From assembly GCF_030643785.1 (NCBI RefSeq), contig NZ_CP094378.1, forward strand, positions 1,054,001 through 1,118,000: DNA of 64,000 nt. Direction: 5' to 3'. This DNA comes from Coxiella-like endosymbiont (GTDB lineage: Bacteria; Pseudomonadota; Gammaproteobacteria; Coxiellales; Coxiellaceae). The position numbers and the translations under genes are program-made. Positions 40,780 through 51,343 of this stretch are shown here, one piece after another. Each line of letters begins with the position of its first letter. Within the stretch, counting starts at the first letter, position 1. The notes below the pieces were generated by a model that did not search any database, was not told the DNA's origin, and saw nothing but the letters and a program-made list of their open reading frames with translations.

Positions 40780-43535
40780 ATGGAAAAAACTTACGATCCC
40801 AAACTCATTGAAAAAAATGGGCTGATTACTGGAAAAAGCATCAGTTAAGTCGCCCCCCGGTTCAGGAACTCCCTATTGCATCATGTTACCCCCCCAATGT
40901 AACAGGCACCCTCCATATGGGCCATAGTTTTCAGCAAACTCTCATGGATGTTTTAACTCGTTATCATCGAATGCAAGGTCATCGGACTCTTTGGCAAGGA
41001 GGCACAGATCATGCAGGAATTGCTACTCAGATGGTGGTCGAACAACAACTTGCTCAACAAGGACTCACTCGCCATGATTTAGGACGGAAATCCTTTATTG
41101 AGCGAGTGTGGGAATGGTGCGATCGTTCAGGAAATAAAATTACTCACCAAATGGGCCGCCTGGGTGTCTCCATCGATTGGTCCAGGGAACGTTTCAGTAT
41201 GGACGAAGGTCTTTCGCGAGCCACTACTCAAGCCTTTGTTCGTCTTTATAATGAAGGTTTGATCTATCGAGGAAAACGGCTCGTCAATTGGGATCCTATT
41301 TTAAATACAGCCATATCCGACCTGGAAGTAACCACCAAAGAAATCGATGGTGTGCTGTGGTATCTTCGATACCCTTTAACTGATGGCACCAGACATTTAA
41401 TAGTGGCAACCACTCGACCGGAAACATTATTAGGTGATGTAGCCATCGCTGTTCATCCCAATGATGAACGTTATCAACATTATATTGGCAAAAAAGTTCA
41501 TTTACCTTTGACTAACCGGACTATTCCTATCATTGCAGATACCACTGTGGATCGGGAATTTAGGACGGGTAGCGTAAAAATCACGCCCGCACATGATTTT
41601 AATGATTATGAGATGGGCCAACGCCATCAATTACCTTTAATTAATATCCTCACTCCTAAGGGACAATTAAATGAAAATGTACCCAAGCCTTATCAAGGTT
41701 TAGACCGTTTTGATGCTCGAAAAAAGTTGTGGCCGATCTTGAAGAAAATAATTTTCTCGAGAAAACCGAGCCTCATCGTGTTCCGCTTCCTCGAAGCGAA
41801 CGTTCCGGAGCTGTTATCGAACCGTTCTTAACGGATCAGTGGTTTTTAAAAATGGAATCGCTTGTAGAACCAGCCTTGGCCGCTGTCAAATCAGGAGAAT
41901 TAAAGCTAATTCCAGCCACTTGGGAAAAAACTTATTTACAATGGTTAACCAATATTCAAGATTGGTGCATCAGTCGACAATTATGGTGGGGACATCGATT
42001 GCCAGTCTGGTACAATGAAGAAAAAATTACTATGTCGGTCATTCGCCAGAAGAAATTCGAAAAAAATACCATTTGGAAACTGAAATAAAATTAGAGCAAG
42101 AAATCGATGTACTCGACACTTGGTTTTCAGCCAGTCTATGGCCCTTCGCTACTCTAGGTTGGCCCGATAAAACTGAAACCTATAAAACTTTTTATCCTAC
42201 CCAAGTCTTAGTCACTGGTTTTGACATTATTTTCTTTTGGGTTGCCCGCATGGCAATGATGGGATTAAAGCTCACGGGGAAACTTCCCTTCCATGAAGTT
42301 TATATTCACGGGCTAATCCGGGACAATCAAGGAAAGAAAATGTCCAAATCTAAGGGTAACGTTATTGACCCAATCGATATTATTGATGGAATTTCTCTGG
42401 AAAAGCTTATCAAGAAACGAACTCGTGCTTTATTACAACCTAAAATGGCTAAATCAATTGAAAAGCTAACATGCAAGGAATTTCCGCAGGGCATCGCCAG
42501 TTATGGAACAGATGCTTTGCGATTTACTTTTGTGCTTTGGCAAGTACCGGACGCGACATTAATTTTGACATGGGCCGTATTGAAGGATACCGCAATTTTT
42601 GCAATAAAATTTGGAACGCGGCTCGTTTCGTTATTATGAATACGGAAGGAAAAGATTTAAATCCTGAAAAACCTTTAACCTATAATACTGTTGATCGTTG
42701 GATCCGAAGTCGCTTACAACAAGCTATTAAAGAAGCTAGAAAAGCCTTGGATCATTACCGCTTTGATTTGCTTGCTCAAATTTTATACGAATTCGTTTGG
42801 AACGAATATTGCGATTGGTATGTAGAATTAGCTAAATATGTACTCTATAACGAGAATACCAAGCCCTCTCAGCAACGTGGCACTCGGATAACTCTCCTTG
42901 AAATACTGGAATCCTTATTACGACTGCTTCATCCGCTTATACCCTTTATCACAGAGGAAATTTGGCACACGGTAGCGCCACTCGTAGATAAAAATGGCAA
43001 TAGCATCATGATCGAACCTTACCCTGAATTTGATAAGTCCGAGCTTGATAAAGAGGCCAACGCAGAAATTGAGTGGCTTAAAAATATCATCACCTCCATT
43101 CGAACGTTACGAGCTGAAATGAATATTTCTCCCGCTAAAACTATTACACTTATTTTCAACAAAGGAGAAGACAATGATAAAAAACGTCTGCAGGAAACTG
43201 AACAGTATATAAAATCATTAGGGAAAATTGCTCAATGGCGATGGGCGAATACTGATGAATCGCTACCTCCCAGTGCCACCGAGATTATGGGAAATCTTGA
43301 AATTCATATTCCTTTAGCAGGATTAATCCTTAAAGATATTGAACTTGCTCGATTAAAAAAGGAAATTACCAAGCTTCAAAGAGAACAAGAACACTCTCTA
43401 AAAAAATTAGATAATCCTAATTATATAATAAAAGCCCCTAAAGAAATTGTAAAAAAGGAACGGCTGCTTTTAGAAAAAACACAAAAGACCTTAAAGAAAT
43501 TACAATTACAGTATGCGAAAATTGAAAATTTATAA
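40780..43535 (+). pseudogene. valS: valyl-tRNA synthetase, multiple single-base frameshifts
   Basis: Charges tRNA-Val. The complete enzyme is present over about 918 codons: [12 protein letters not shown] at the start, [10 protein letters not shown] (HIGH motif), the editing domain, [38 protein letters not shown] (KMSKS motif), EFVWNEYCDWYVELAK and the C-terminal coiled coil. The frame breaks at A7 (40811-40817), A6 (41720-41725), T2 (42027-42028) and T4 (42528-42531), each fixed by one added base. In addition, a small 3-base-equivalent scramble at 40874-40895 turns PYCIMLPPP into PIASCYPP. No nonsense substitutions. An essential gene should not be dead, so assembly error or slippage rescue must be considered. 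Confidence 0.92.
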
Positions 43536-43562
43536 CACTACTTGGATTAATTTAGAGCAGTA

Positions 43563-44705
43563 TTATTTTAATAAGTCCTGAAAAATTGGAGCCACTAATG
43601 TGGGCTCGTGAAAATTAATAATTTTGCGACTTACATTGACAGCTAAAGCAAAAGTGACATTTCGCTCTATAACATGAGCTACCAACACCCCATATCCTAA
43701 ATTATTACCAGCGCTCCACACTACATCGCCCCACCGTCGAAACCTTGTTTTATATAGCCCTCCTAAACCATAAAAGTCTTGATCCTCGCGAGGACTCGCC
43801 TTGGGGTCTACCGGAACTCCATCAAATAATTGTTTAAGAGAGCCCCTTAAAATTCGCCCTTCTAACAACATTCGCATCCAACGAATAAGATCATTGGTGT
43901 TGGATAAACTAGCTGCTCCGGCCAATCCATTAAAATTATAAGCACTGGTAACATCATATACTTGCAATTCGCGATTATTATTGTAAGTTACTACGGGCTG
44001 ATTGCTAAAACCACTGGCGTAAGGATGGGAAATAGGTAAATAACCATGCGCCAATTGAGGCAATAAATCTTCCTCCAGCACACCGTAAGAGCAATAATGC
44101 GTCGATTTTAAACTTACGGAATCAAATAATTCTCGCATTTGCTGTGAAGATTTACGGCCTGTTGCAGCCTCTAAAACTAAACCAGCAATAATATAATTAG
44201 TTGCAGAATCACTTAAAATTCCTCGAAAAGGTAATAAATATCCTAAGCGATATCGTACATTGGAACCTGTAATTAAATCTAAATAGTTTTCAGCTTGCCA
44301 AATCTTCTGAGGTTTGGCAGCAAACGCTTTTTGATAAGCCACAGTTTCATCATAAGACGGAAGGCCCGAGGTATTATTCAGCAGTTCTCGCAAAGTTACA
44401 GGTTTTAGGTAAGGATAGAGATTGACGATCAGCTTTAGGCGGCCACCATCCAGGAGATGTTGATTACTTAAAAGAGCCAATGGTGAATCTAAGTCCAATA
44501 CACCTTCCTCAACTCGCTTCAAAATAAGAGTAGCAGTAAACATTCGAGTAATTTTCCCACTTTGGAAAATATGTTCCGCAGAAAGAAGTTCGCGAGTTTC
44601 TACGTTAGCGTAACCTGCGCAATAATGGCGGATACGATTTCCCGTTTTACAAACACTTAAGATCACTCCCGGTAAATTATTCTTAATGATATCGATTGAT
44701 TTCAT
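43563..44705 (-). CDS. serine-hydrolase fold protein (class C beta-lactamase family), catalytic motif altered
   Basis: 380 residues of the beta-lactamase/DD-peptidase/esterase family (PF00144): PGVILSVCKTGNRIRHYCAG, FTATLILKRVEEGVLDLDSP, TLRELLNNTSGLPSYDE, ATNYIIAGLVLEAATG, LSNTNDLIRWMRMLLEG and YGLGGLYKTRFRRW. Where the family has F-x-I-G-S-x-T-K this protein has FQSGKITR, so the nucleophile Ser is Lys and the general-base Lys is Arg. The Y-S-N motif is also not conserved. No signal peptide. The frame is open, so it is maintained or recently lost function. It follows the RND pump gene after 72 bases on the same strand. Confidence 0.85.
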   Translation of the reverse strand: MKSIDIIKNNLPGVILSVCKTGNRIRHYCAGYANVETRELLSAEHIFQSGKITRMFTATLILKRVEEGVLDLDSPLALLSNQHLLDGGRLKLIVNLYPYLKPVTLRELLNNTSGLPSYDETVAYQKAFAAKPQKIWQAENYLDLITGSNVRYRLGYLLPFRGILSDSATNYIIAGLVLEAATGRKSSQQMRELFDSVSLKSTHYCSYGVLEEDLLPQLAHGYLPISHPYASGFSNQPVVTYNNNRELQVYDVTSAYNFNGLAGAASLSNTNDLIRWMRMLLEGRILRGSLKQLFDGVPVDPKASPREDQDFYGLGGLYKTRFRRWGDVVWSAGNNLGYGVLVAHVIERNVTFALAVNVSRKIINFHEPTLVAPIFQDLLK

Positions 44706-44777
44706 ACAAGAACTATACCGGATTTAAAGAAAAACCCAAAGACACTCCTCAATCGTAAGTAAAGTATCGTTAAAGAA

Positions 44778-47700
44778 TTATCTTGTATCCGCCATAGAAA
44801 TTAAGGATTTCTTAAATCGAACGAAATACGAATAAGCGATGGGAACTACAATGAGAGAGAAAAAAGTACCGAACAATAAACCACCTACGATCACCCAACC
44901 AATCTGATGTCGACCAATAGAGCCCGGTCCTATGGCTAAGGCCAAAGGAAGTGCACCAAATACCATACCCATTGTTGTCATTAAGATAGGTCGCAATCGA
45001 ATCGTCGCGCCTTCAATAATAGCATCTGACGTGGCTATACCTTGTTTGCGTAAATCATTTATAAATTGCGTAATCAAAATCCCATGTTTACTAATCATAC
45101 CAATTAATGTAACTAACCCAATCTGGGAATAAATACTCAAAGTTCCACCGGCTAACTTTAATGACAACAATCCCCCCACGATGCTCAAAGGAACAGCTAA
45201 TAAAATAATCAAGGGATCAATAAAACTCATAAATTGAGCTGACAACATCAAGTAAATGAAAATAAATGACATAATAACAATACCAATAATGCTTTGGGAT
45301 GATTCTAAAAATTGTGCTACTTTTCCTGAAAAGGCAGCATGTACGTTTGAGGTTAATACTGTAAGTAAATGAGCTTTAATATAATTAATTACCTGACTTT
45401 CGGAATATCCTAGCGAAAGACGAGCAGAAATATTTCCTGAACGAAAACGATCATAATGCGTGAAATTCCCCTGTCCCACAGTTGGAGTCAAATTAATTAA
45501 ACTTGAGACGGGAATCATATTTTCTTTATTACCAGATAAGGAGGGGACCACACTGCTTCGCACATATAGCTTTCTAAGTGCATTAAAATTACATAGATCA
45601 TCTTTTTGCATTTGAACAATAACTTCATAGCTCTTATTACCTGCTTGAACATCGGTCCAATGATTCCCACTCATCATCGCGCTTACCGTATCCGCAATAT
45701 CTTGAATATTTACACCCAGTACCGCTGCTAGATCACGTTTGATAGTAATGGCATATTGCTGAGTATCATATTTCAAATTGGTATGGACATTCATTACTCC
45801 GGGGTATTGCTTTAAAATTTTAACCATCTTATTAATCGGGTCGAGTAAATCCATGTAATTCCCACCTGTCATAAAATTCAAATCGATATCATTTCCTTCT
45901 AATTCATAATTAACAATATCTGGAATATAAGCCGTTGCATCGATTCCCGGTATCGCTCCTAATTTTGGATTTAAGTCAGCGATCACTTCCTCAGTAGTTT
46001 CTTTTCGATCACCCCACGGTTTTAAGGTAACGCGAATATTTACGCTGCTAGTGGTAGATACTTGACTAATAACACTGGCAACAGCAGGGTTCTGCTTAAT
46101 AATATGTTCAATCTGTTCAGCATATTGATCGGTATAATTTAAACTAGCACCGGAAGGTGAAGTCACACTTACCTGAATTAAACCAATATCTTCCTTTGGT
46201 ATTAATTCGGAAGGTAAACTCATAAAAATCAGATAACCCAGGTCTGCAATAAATATCAAAGCAATGACAAAGAATCGACGCTTGCTTAAGGCAAATTTCA
46301 AGAGACGTTGGTAATGATTTGCCAGTTGAGAAAATAAGCGATCAATGATTACGACTAATCGACTATCGTGAGTACGCACCAATAATATTCTCGAACATAT
46401 CATTGGTGATAGGGTCAATGCAACAAAGGCTGAAATAATTACCACGGCGGCCAACGTAAATGCAAATTCTTTAAATAACCCTGCCGTAAATCCCTGAAAA
46501 AACCCAATTGGTGCATATACAGCCACCAACGTGAGAGCCATTGCAATAACAGGGAAAGTGATTTCACGGCTCCCTTTAATCGCTGCTTGCATTGGTGTCA
46601 TTCCCTCTTCGATGTGACGATGAATATTTTCCAACATCACAATAGCGTCATCCACCACCAAACCAATGGCCAATACAATACCAAGCAATGACATGGTATT
46701 TATGGTGAAACCTAATAATGCAATAAAAGCAAACACCGCAATTAAACTAACGGGAATAGTTATAATGGGAATACTTGCCGCTCTTGCCGAACCCAAAAAT
46801 AAAAATACGACGAGAATAACTAAAATAACCGCTTCACCCATCGTATAAAATGTTTCTTCTATTGAAGATTTTAAAAACATAGAGGCATCATAATTCACGC
46901 TGGCTTGCATTCCCTTCGGTAAACTCTCCTGAATCTGGGTCAAAGCTTGTTTTACTTCATGAGCTACTGTAATTGGGTTGGCTTCTTGCAAGGGTTCAAT
47001 TAAAACTTCAATACCATTTTGACAATTAATCCGCATAGGTACTTGATATAAACTACGATAGCCTAGCTCCACATGGCTAATATCGTTTAAGCGAACCGTA
47101 CCGCCATCGGTGTGTTTAATTATTATATTGCCGAAAGCAGCCGCATTTTTTAATTGAGTATGCGACACAATGCCAAAATTTCGTTTAGGTTCTTGGATGG
47201 AGCCGGCAGGAAAATAGATATTATTGGCGGTCAGCGCATTTTTGACATCAGTCACAGTCACTTGATGAGCAACCATTTTTGAAGCATCCAACCATATACG
47301 CATGGCATAATCGCTTGCACCTAAAATATCAACCTCGCCCACACCGGGCAATTGCCGCAAAGCAGGTTGAACGGTGCGTTCTACATAATCTCGAATATCA
47401 GCGGATGATTTTTGAGGATCAATAAATCCCACTCCTAAAACTGGACTTCCTTTAGTTCCTACCGTAATGGTCGAGGGATTAGCATCGGGAGGCAATTTAT
47501 GGCGAATACCAAATACTTTATCTCTAACGGCATTCGCTTCTTCTTCAAAATTGCCTCCCAGACGAAATAAAACAGTCACATAACTGCTACCTGAATAATT
47601 TATTGAATTAATAGCAGCTACATGATCAACGCCCAATAGCGCATTCTCAATTTGAGTCGTGACCTGGCTCTCCATCAACTCGGCACTTGCACCTTCATAA

Positions 47701-47849
47701 GAAGTAACTACTGTCACTGTCGGTAGTTGTAATTTAGGAAAAAAACGCAGCTCAAGACGTTGGAACGAAACAATTCCTAAAACAACTAAAATTGAGCTTA
47801 AAACAATAGCCAAGACAGGCTGACGAATGCAAATTTCAGACAATTTCAT
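44778..47849 (-). CDS. RND family multidrug efflux permease
   Basis: Inner-membrane proton-driven pump subunit of the HAE1 group. About 1,023 residues from ATG 47849 (MKLSEICIRQPVLAIVLSS). TTG 47870 is an in-frame alternative. Twelve membrane helices in two halves, the proton-relay aspartates in GLVVDDAIVMLENI, and the lysine in LIGMISKHGILITQF. Large periplasmic loops with QLPTVTVVTSYEGAS at the first. Adaptor gene directly upstream, 36 bases apart. No TolC-like gene is visible here. Intact, one of the longest open frames in the window. Confidence 0.93.
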   Translation of the reverse strand: MKLSEICIRQPVLAIVLSSILVVLGIVSFQRLELRFFPKLQLPTVTVVTSYEGASAELMESQVTTQIENALLGVDHVAAINSINYSGSSYVTVLFRLGGNFEEEANAVRDKVFGIRHKLPPDANPSTITVGTKGSPVLGVGFIDPQKSSADIRDYVERTVQPALRQLPGVGEVDILGASDYAMRIWLDASKMVAHQVTVTDVKNALTANNIYFPAGSIQEPKRNFGIVSHTQLKNAAAFGNIIIKHTDGGTVRLNDISHVELGYRSLYQVPMRINCQNGIEVLIEPLQEANPITVAHEVKQALTQIQESLPKGMQASVNYDASMFLKSSIEETFYTMGEAVILVILVVFLFLGSARAASIPIITIPVSLIAVFAFIALLGFTINTMSLLGIVLAIGLVVDDAIVMLENIHRHIEEGMTPMQAAIKGSREITFPVIAMALTLVAVYAPIGFFQGFTAGLFKEFAFTLAAVVIISAFVALTLSPMICSRILLVRTHDSRLVVIIDRLFSQLANHYQRLLKFALSKRRFFVIALIFIADLGYLIFMSLPSELIPKEDIGLIQVSVTSPSGASLNYTDQYAEQIEHIIKQNPAVASVISQVSTTSSVNIRVTLKPWGDRKETTEEVIADLNPKLGAIPGIDATAYIPDIVNYELEGNDIDLNFMTGGNYMDLLDPINKMVKILKQYPGVMNVHTNLKYDTQQYAITIKRDLAAVLGVNIQDIADTVSAMMSGNHWTDVQAGNKSYEVIVQMQKDDLCNFNALRKLYVRSSVVPSLSGNKENMIPVSSLINLTPTVGQGNFTHYDRFRSGNISARLSLGYSESQVINYIKAHLLTVLTSNVHAAFSGKVAQFLESSQSIIGIVIMSFIFIYLMLSAQFMSFIDPLIILLAVPLSIVGGLLSLKLAGGTLSIYSQIGLVTLIGMISKHGILITQFINDLRKQGIATSDAIIEGATIRLRPILMTTMGMVFGALPLALAIGPGSIGRHQIGWVIVGGLLFGTFFSLIVVPIAYSYFVRFKKSLISMADTR

Positions 47850-47885
47850 TTCAAAACCATTACTACTCAAATTACTTGGTAAAGA

Positions 47886-48944
47886 TTACGCCTCTTGCTT
47901 CACGACTCTCACGATACTTCCATCGTCTAATTTTTGCTGTCCTGCCACTACTATGATATCTCCAATTTTTAAACCGCTTAACACTTGTGCCTGATTATCC
48001 AACCGGGCACCGATTTTAATATATGTCTGCCTTACTTTATCGCCCATCACCTTATAAACATAATATCCCTTTATGTCCGCTTGAATAGCTTCTTCCGGAA
48101 CCACAGCTGTATCTTTAGCAACCGAAATTTGATGAGAAACATGCACAAACATACCCGGTGACAATAATTTCGTATCATTGGGGACTAATGCTTGGATAGA
48201 GATTGAATGTGTATCGGAATTAACTGTTGGTGAAATGAAACTTACTGTGCCATAAAAAACTTTTTTAGGGTAAGTGCTGCTAGTGATAGTAACCAGCTGA
48301 CCTAACTTCAATTCAGGCAAAAAACTTTCTGGCAATTGATAGTCCGCTCGTAACTGGGAGGTGTTTATTAAAGTAACTAAGGGATCTCCAGCCTTAACGT
48401 AATCTCCTATTTGGACATGAAAAATACCTAATACGCCAGAAAACGGTGCGATTGTAATCTTTTGATTTAAGGAAGCTAACTTACTTTTTACCGCCGCTTC
48501 CTTACTTTCCACATCTGCTTTCAAGGTAGCTAATTCCTGTTGAGAAATTGCCTGATTTAACAATAGCTGGGAACGCTCATATTTGGTGCGAGCTAATTTC
48601 ATGGCAGTTACCGCTGACTGATAATCGGCTTGTGCTTGCACATTATCGAGCTCCACAATGGGCATTCCTTGGTCCACTTCTTGACCGTTTTTAAAATGAA
48701 TGCCTGCTATTCGTCCGTCCGATTCGGCGCTAATTGTGACGACTCGCACCGCAGACAAACTACCTAACGCATTAACAGAATTGGGAATATCGGCCGTTTT
48801 GACTTGAGTCACATCCACAAAAACAGGCTGTGGCCCCACAGGCACGGACTTAGCAGCTCGAACCCACATAGGGCTGAACAAGAAATCAATGCCAAGAATG
48901 ACGACAAGACTCAAGAAGAATCCAGATTTCCAGTATTTATACAT
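47886..48944 (-). CDS. RND efflux adaptor (HlyD/AcrA family)
   Basis: Periplasmic membrane-fusion protein that links the RND pump to an outer-membrane channel. About 352 residues from ATG 48944. A TTG two codons earlier is possible. An N-terminal hydrophobic segment (FFLSLVVILGIDFLF) serves as anchor or signal. The lipoyl half-motifs are around SAESDGRIAGIHFKNGQEVD and APFSGVLGIFHVQIGDYV, with a helical hairpin between them (YQSAVTAMKLARTKYERSQL), then the beta-barrel domain. First gene of the efflux operon. Confidence 0.9.
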   Translation of the reverse strand: MYKYWKSGFFLSLVVILGIDFLFSPMWVRAAKSVPVGPQPVFVDVTQVKTADIPNSVNALGSLSAVRVVTISAESDGRIAGIHFKNGQEVDQGMPIVELDNVQAQADYQSAVTAMKLARTKYERSQLLLNQAISQQELATLKADVESKEAAVKSKLASLNQKITIAPFSGVLGIFHVQIGDYVKAGDPLVTLINTSQLRADYQLPESFLPELKLGQLVTITSSTYPKKVFYGTVSFISPTVNSDTHSISIQALVPNDTKLLSPGMFVHVSHQISVAKDTAVVPEEAIQADIKGYYVYKVMGDKVRQTYIKIGARLDNQAQVLSGLKIGDIIVVAGQQKLDDGSIVRVVKQEA

Positions 48945-49124
48945 GAACAATACTCATTTTACTGTCGTGACATCGAGTTGCTGAGTATAATTGGATTTAC
49001 GTCTCGCTGCCATTTCCTTATCTGGGTCCTAACACCCCACAGGCTTGGACCGAGATTCAATGAACTAAGGAGGGACTACAAAGAATCAAGATGATATCAC
49101 GTTTTTAATCTTCTTTTAGGGTTA

Positions 49125-49436
49125 TTGAGATATACTGTTTCCTCAATCTCATTTTTTAGATATAAGATTTTTAGATACAAGATAAAATATAAATATAAAT
49201 ATAAATATAACGCAAGAGTACCTACCCGTATTCACCAAAATCTCCAGGAATGGAGAGCAAATGGTATGATTTTGATTGGAGATCGACAATTACTCTTGCG
49301 AATAGCAAAAAATAAGGAATTGATGTGGGCGTCAAAACAAATAACGGGTAACAATCCCTCTGATATATACCGATTACTTAATCAGTATGGCAAAAAACTT
49401 ATTCCTCTTTTTGAGAAAGAGTTTGAAGATAACTAA
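49125..49436 (+). CDS. small hypothetical protein, possibly a remnant
   Basis: 103 codons. The first third is low-complexity (KYKYKYKY) and comes from a hexanucleotide repeat, so the real start may be ATG 49262 (MILIGDRQLLLRIAKNKELM). The rest, to PLFEKEFEDN, is hydrophilic and helix-prone. No family recognised. Close to other decayed genes, so it may be the tail of a lost gene. Confidence 0.3.
   Translation: MRYTVSSISFFRYKIFRYKIKYKYKYKYNARVPTRIHQNLQEWRANGMILIGDRQLLLRIAKNKELMWASKQITGNNPSDIYRLLNQYGKKLIPLFEKEFEDN
49185..49208. repeat. hexanucleotide microsatellite (AAATAT)4
   Basis: Four perfect AAATAT units, encoding alternating Lys-Tyr in the small open frame that crosses it. Confidence 0.85.
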
Positions 49437-49539
49437 ACAAATACTGCTACAAAGAGCAATAACTCTACTCTTTATTTTACCATTAAATCCAAGCTTAAAT
49501 ACTTTATTTTTAGAATTTTTTAATACCCAGTCCTAAATT

Positions 49540-49989
49540 TACAAAATGCCATAGAAACCCAAGTAGAAAACGAAATGCATGATGATGAATTTAGGAAAGA
49601 AGAAATAACTGAAAACGATATGAGTTATGAAAAACTTATGTGCAATCTCGTCGCTGATGAGCAATTAAAAAAAGCGGATTAAGAAAATACCCAAGCATCT
49701 TCTTATTATCCTTATGCCTTATTAGAATTAACACCCGAAGCCTGCAGAAGAAATCGCTGCCACTTCATTATTAGTATTATTGGCAGAGGCAGCGCCCGCT
49801 GAGAACGAAGAGCCAAACCATACATTTTGTGAACGTACTGCAGCACTCACTTCAATCGTAGTCGCTTTTAAGGAAGGGATCAAATCCGAGGAAGAATTAA
49901 TATCTCATCTCTCACAAGCAATAAATGATGAGACATCAGCTCCACGCAGTATTAGGAAGATGAAGTTCATTTTTTCAAATAGTACCTAA
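49540..49989 (+). pseudogene. unrecognised acidic protein, decayed
   Basis: Coding-like segments in two or three frames: MHDDEFRKEEITENDMSYEK (from about 49576), ASSYYPYALLELTPEA, then after a frame change AEAAPAENEEPNHTFCERTA and AFKEGIKSEEELISHLSQAI to the stop at 49989. Acidic, helix-prone, no signal peptide. I do not recognise it. Confidence 0.35.
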
Positions 49990-50008
49990 TTCTTCGGGAA
50001 ATTGAATT

Positions 50009-50990
50009 TTACGTGTTATCATTTTTTCTAGACTCGGGTGGATAGTAAGATTCGATGAAAATTTCATTTCTATTTTTTTCGGAGAGCAAATGGAGCTCAA
50101 ATTGCCTGTAGATCATTGCAACTACAATACAAATTTCTAGAAAAGCAAATTCCTTTGCCAAACAACTGCGCTTACCTCTCCAAAAGGAAATATAAGTATA
50201 TTGGCAATCTTGCCCCATCGCTTTTTTAAAAAGCGTTGAGGATAAAATTTCTCGGATTACTCCAGAACTTAGGATGACGATGTAATAAATAGACGTTAAT
50301 CATCAAAGAGAGTCGTCTGGTTGAATGGGATATTCTCTAATTTCATCTTTAGCAATGGCCTGTCGAAAAATATAAACAACAGGTGAATATAATCGCAATG
50401 TTTTTAAAACCACTGCTTGAGTATAAGTAGTTTTTCAAAATCCGCATAATTAGGAAGGGGATTAGAACAGACTGCCGCCACTTCTTCAGCAATTTGCTAA
50501 CGAGTGTTAGGATTTTGAGATAATAAAACCAGAGTCCAACAAAGAGTAGCTGCACTGGTAAGATATCAAACCATATTATAAAATACCACATGATTTCGAA
50601 CTAAGACAAACTTTGAAGAATCCTCGTTAGTAATAGAATATGCATGTAGTAGAGTTCCTAATAAAAAATCATCATAATCTCTATCACGAGATAACCTCTA
50701 AATCATGAGATAATCTCTAAAGAACTACCACCCTATTAGCAGAAGCTCGTGCAAATTTAATATCATCTTGATATTGAAATTTTTTCTTAGTGGGTAAAAT
50801 CTATAACAGCTATGTGACAGCCATATTTTTATCTCTAATCATATTTAAAATTTTAGGAATATGTTTTACAAATGTTTCAATATTGATATCGATATCGTGG
50901 AAACGTGTAATTTTTTAAAATTAAGTTAAAGAATCCTTTCGAAAGCGTAATAAGAAGAGTAATGTCGGATCCTTAACCGTATGAGCAGCA
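50009..50990 (-). pseudogene. cytochrome P450, broken
   Basis: Haem-thiolate monooxygenase remnant. Down the minus strand: LLSQNPNTR and QIAEEVAAVCSNPLPNYADF near 50430-50560, the K-helix region AVVLKTLRLYSPVVYIFRQA (normally ExxR), DEIREYPIQPDD, INVYLLHRHPKFWSNPRNF, and the haem loop ISFWRGKRSCLAKEFAFLE with the ligand Cys near 50160, then a normal-looking C-terminus to 50009. Frame changes and stops throughout. The N-terminal half is not readable. A substrate cannot be guessed. Confidence 0.8.
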
Positions 50991-51039
50991 GCCATATTTT
51001 TTTACATAAATTAACTTACCAACGGAAGCGACCTTAAAA

Positions 51040-51332
51040 TGGACGGAGGTTAAGTGAGAGCAACCCGGGTTGGGTTAGGCCTTATCAATTTGCCTAATTA
51101 ATAATATTGATTACAATCTAACATCAGCCTACATGAAACGGAGGGAGACCAACAAACCTAATTTAAAGTGCCTTTCTTAATTAGAGGCACGCTTAGATTC
51201 CCCAACTTCGACCTGACTTAATCAAGTTTAGCTACAAAAGTATCAACTAATGAGATTAAGAAAAAAGTAGAAAAATATACAGATAAGATTGGTAAAAAAT
51301 TGAATCTAGATAAATTTATTAAAAATTTATAA
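51040..51332 (+). pseudogene. asmA: AsmA C-terminal remnant
   Basis: Directly before mutY. Fragments of the AsmA C-terminal domain: NIDYNLTS, PFLIRGTLRFPNFDLT, and after a frame change NEIKKKVEKYTDKIGKKLNL then DKFIKNL and a TAA at 51330. asmA-mutY-yggX is the common order in Pseudomonas and Legionella relatives, which supports the call. The rest of asmA upstream is gone or replaced by the P450 remnant. Confidence 0.6.
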
Positions 51333-51343
51333 AATTTATAAAA

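Noticed and set aside
49157-49213. Repeat array at 49.2 kb as a CRISPR-like element
   Set aside because: It is a simple six-base microsatellite without spacers. No cas genes are present in the window.
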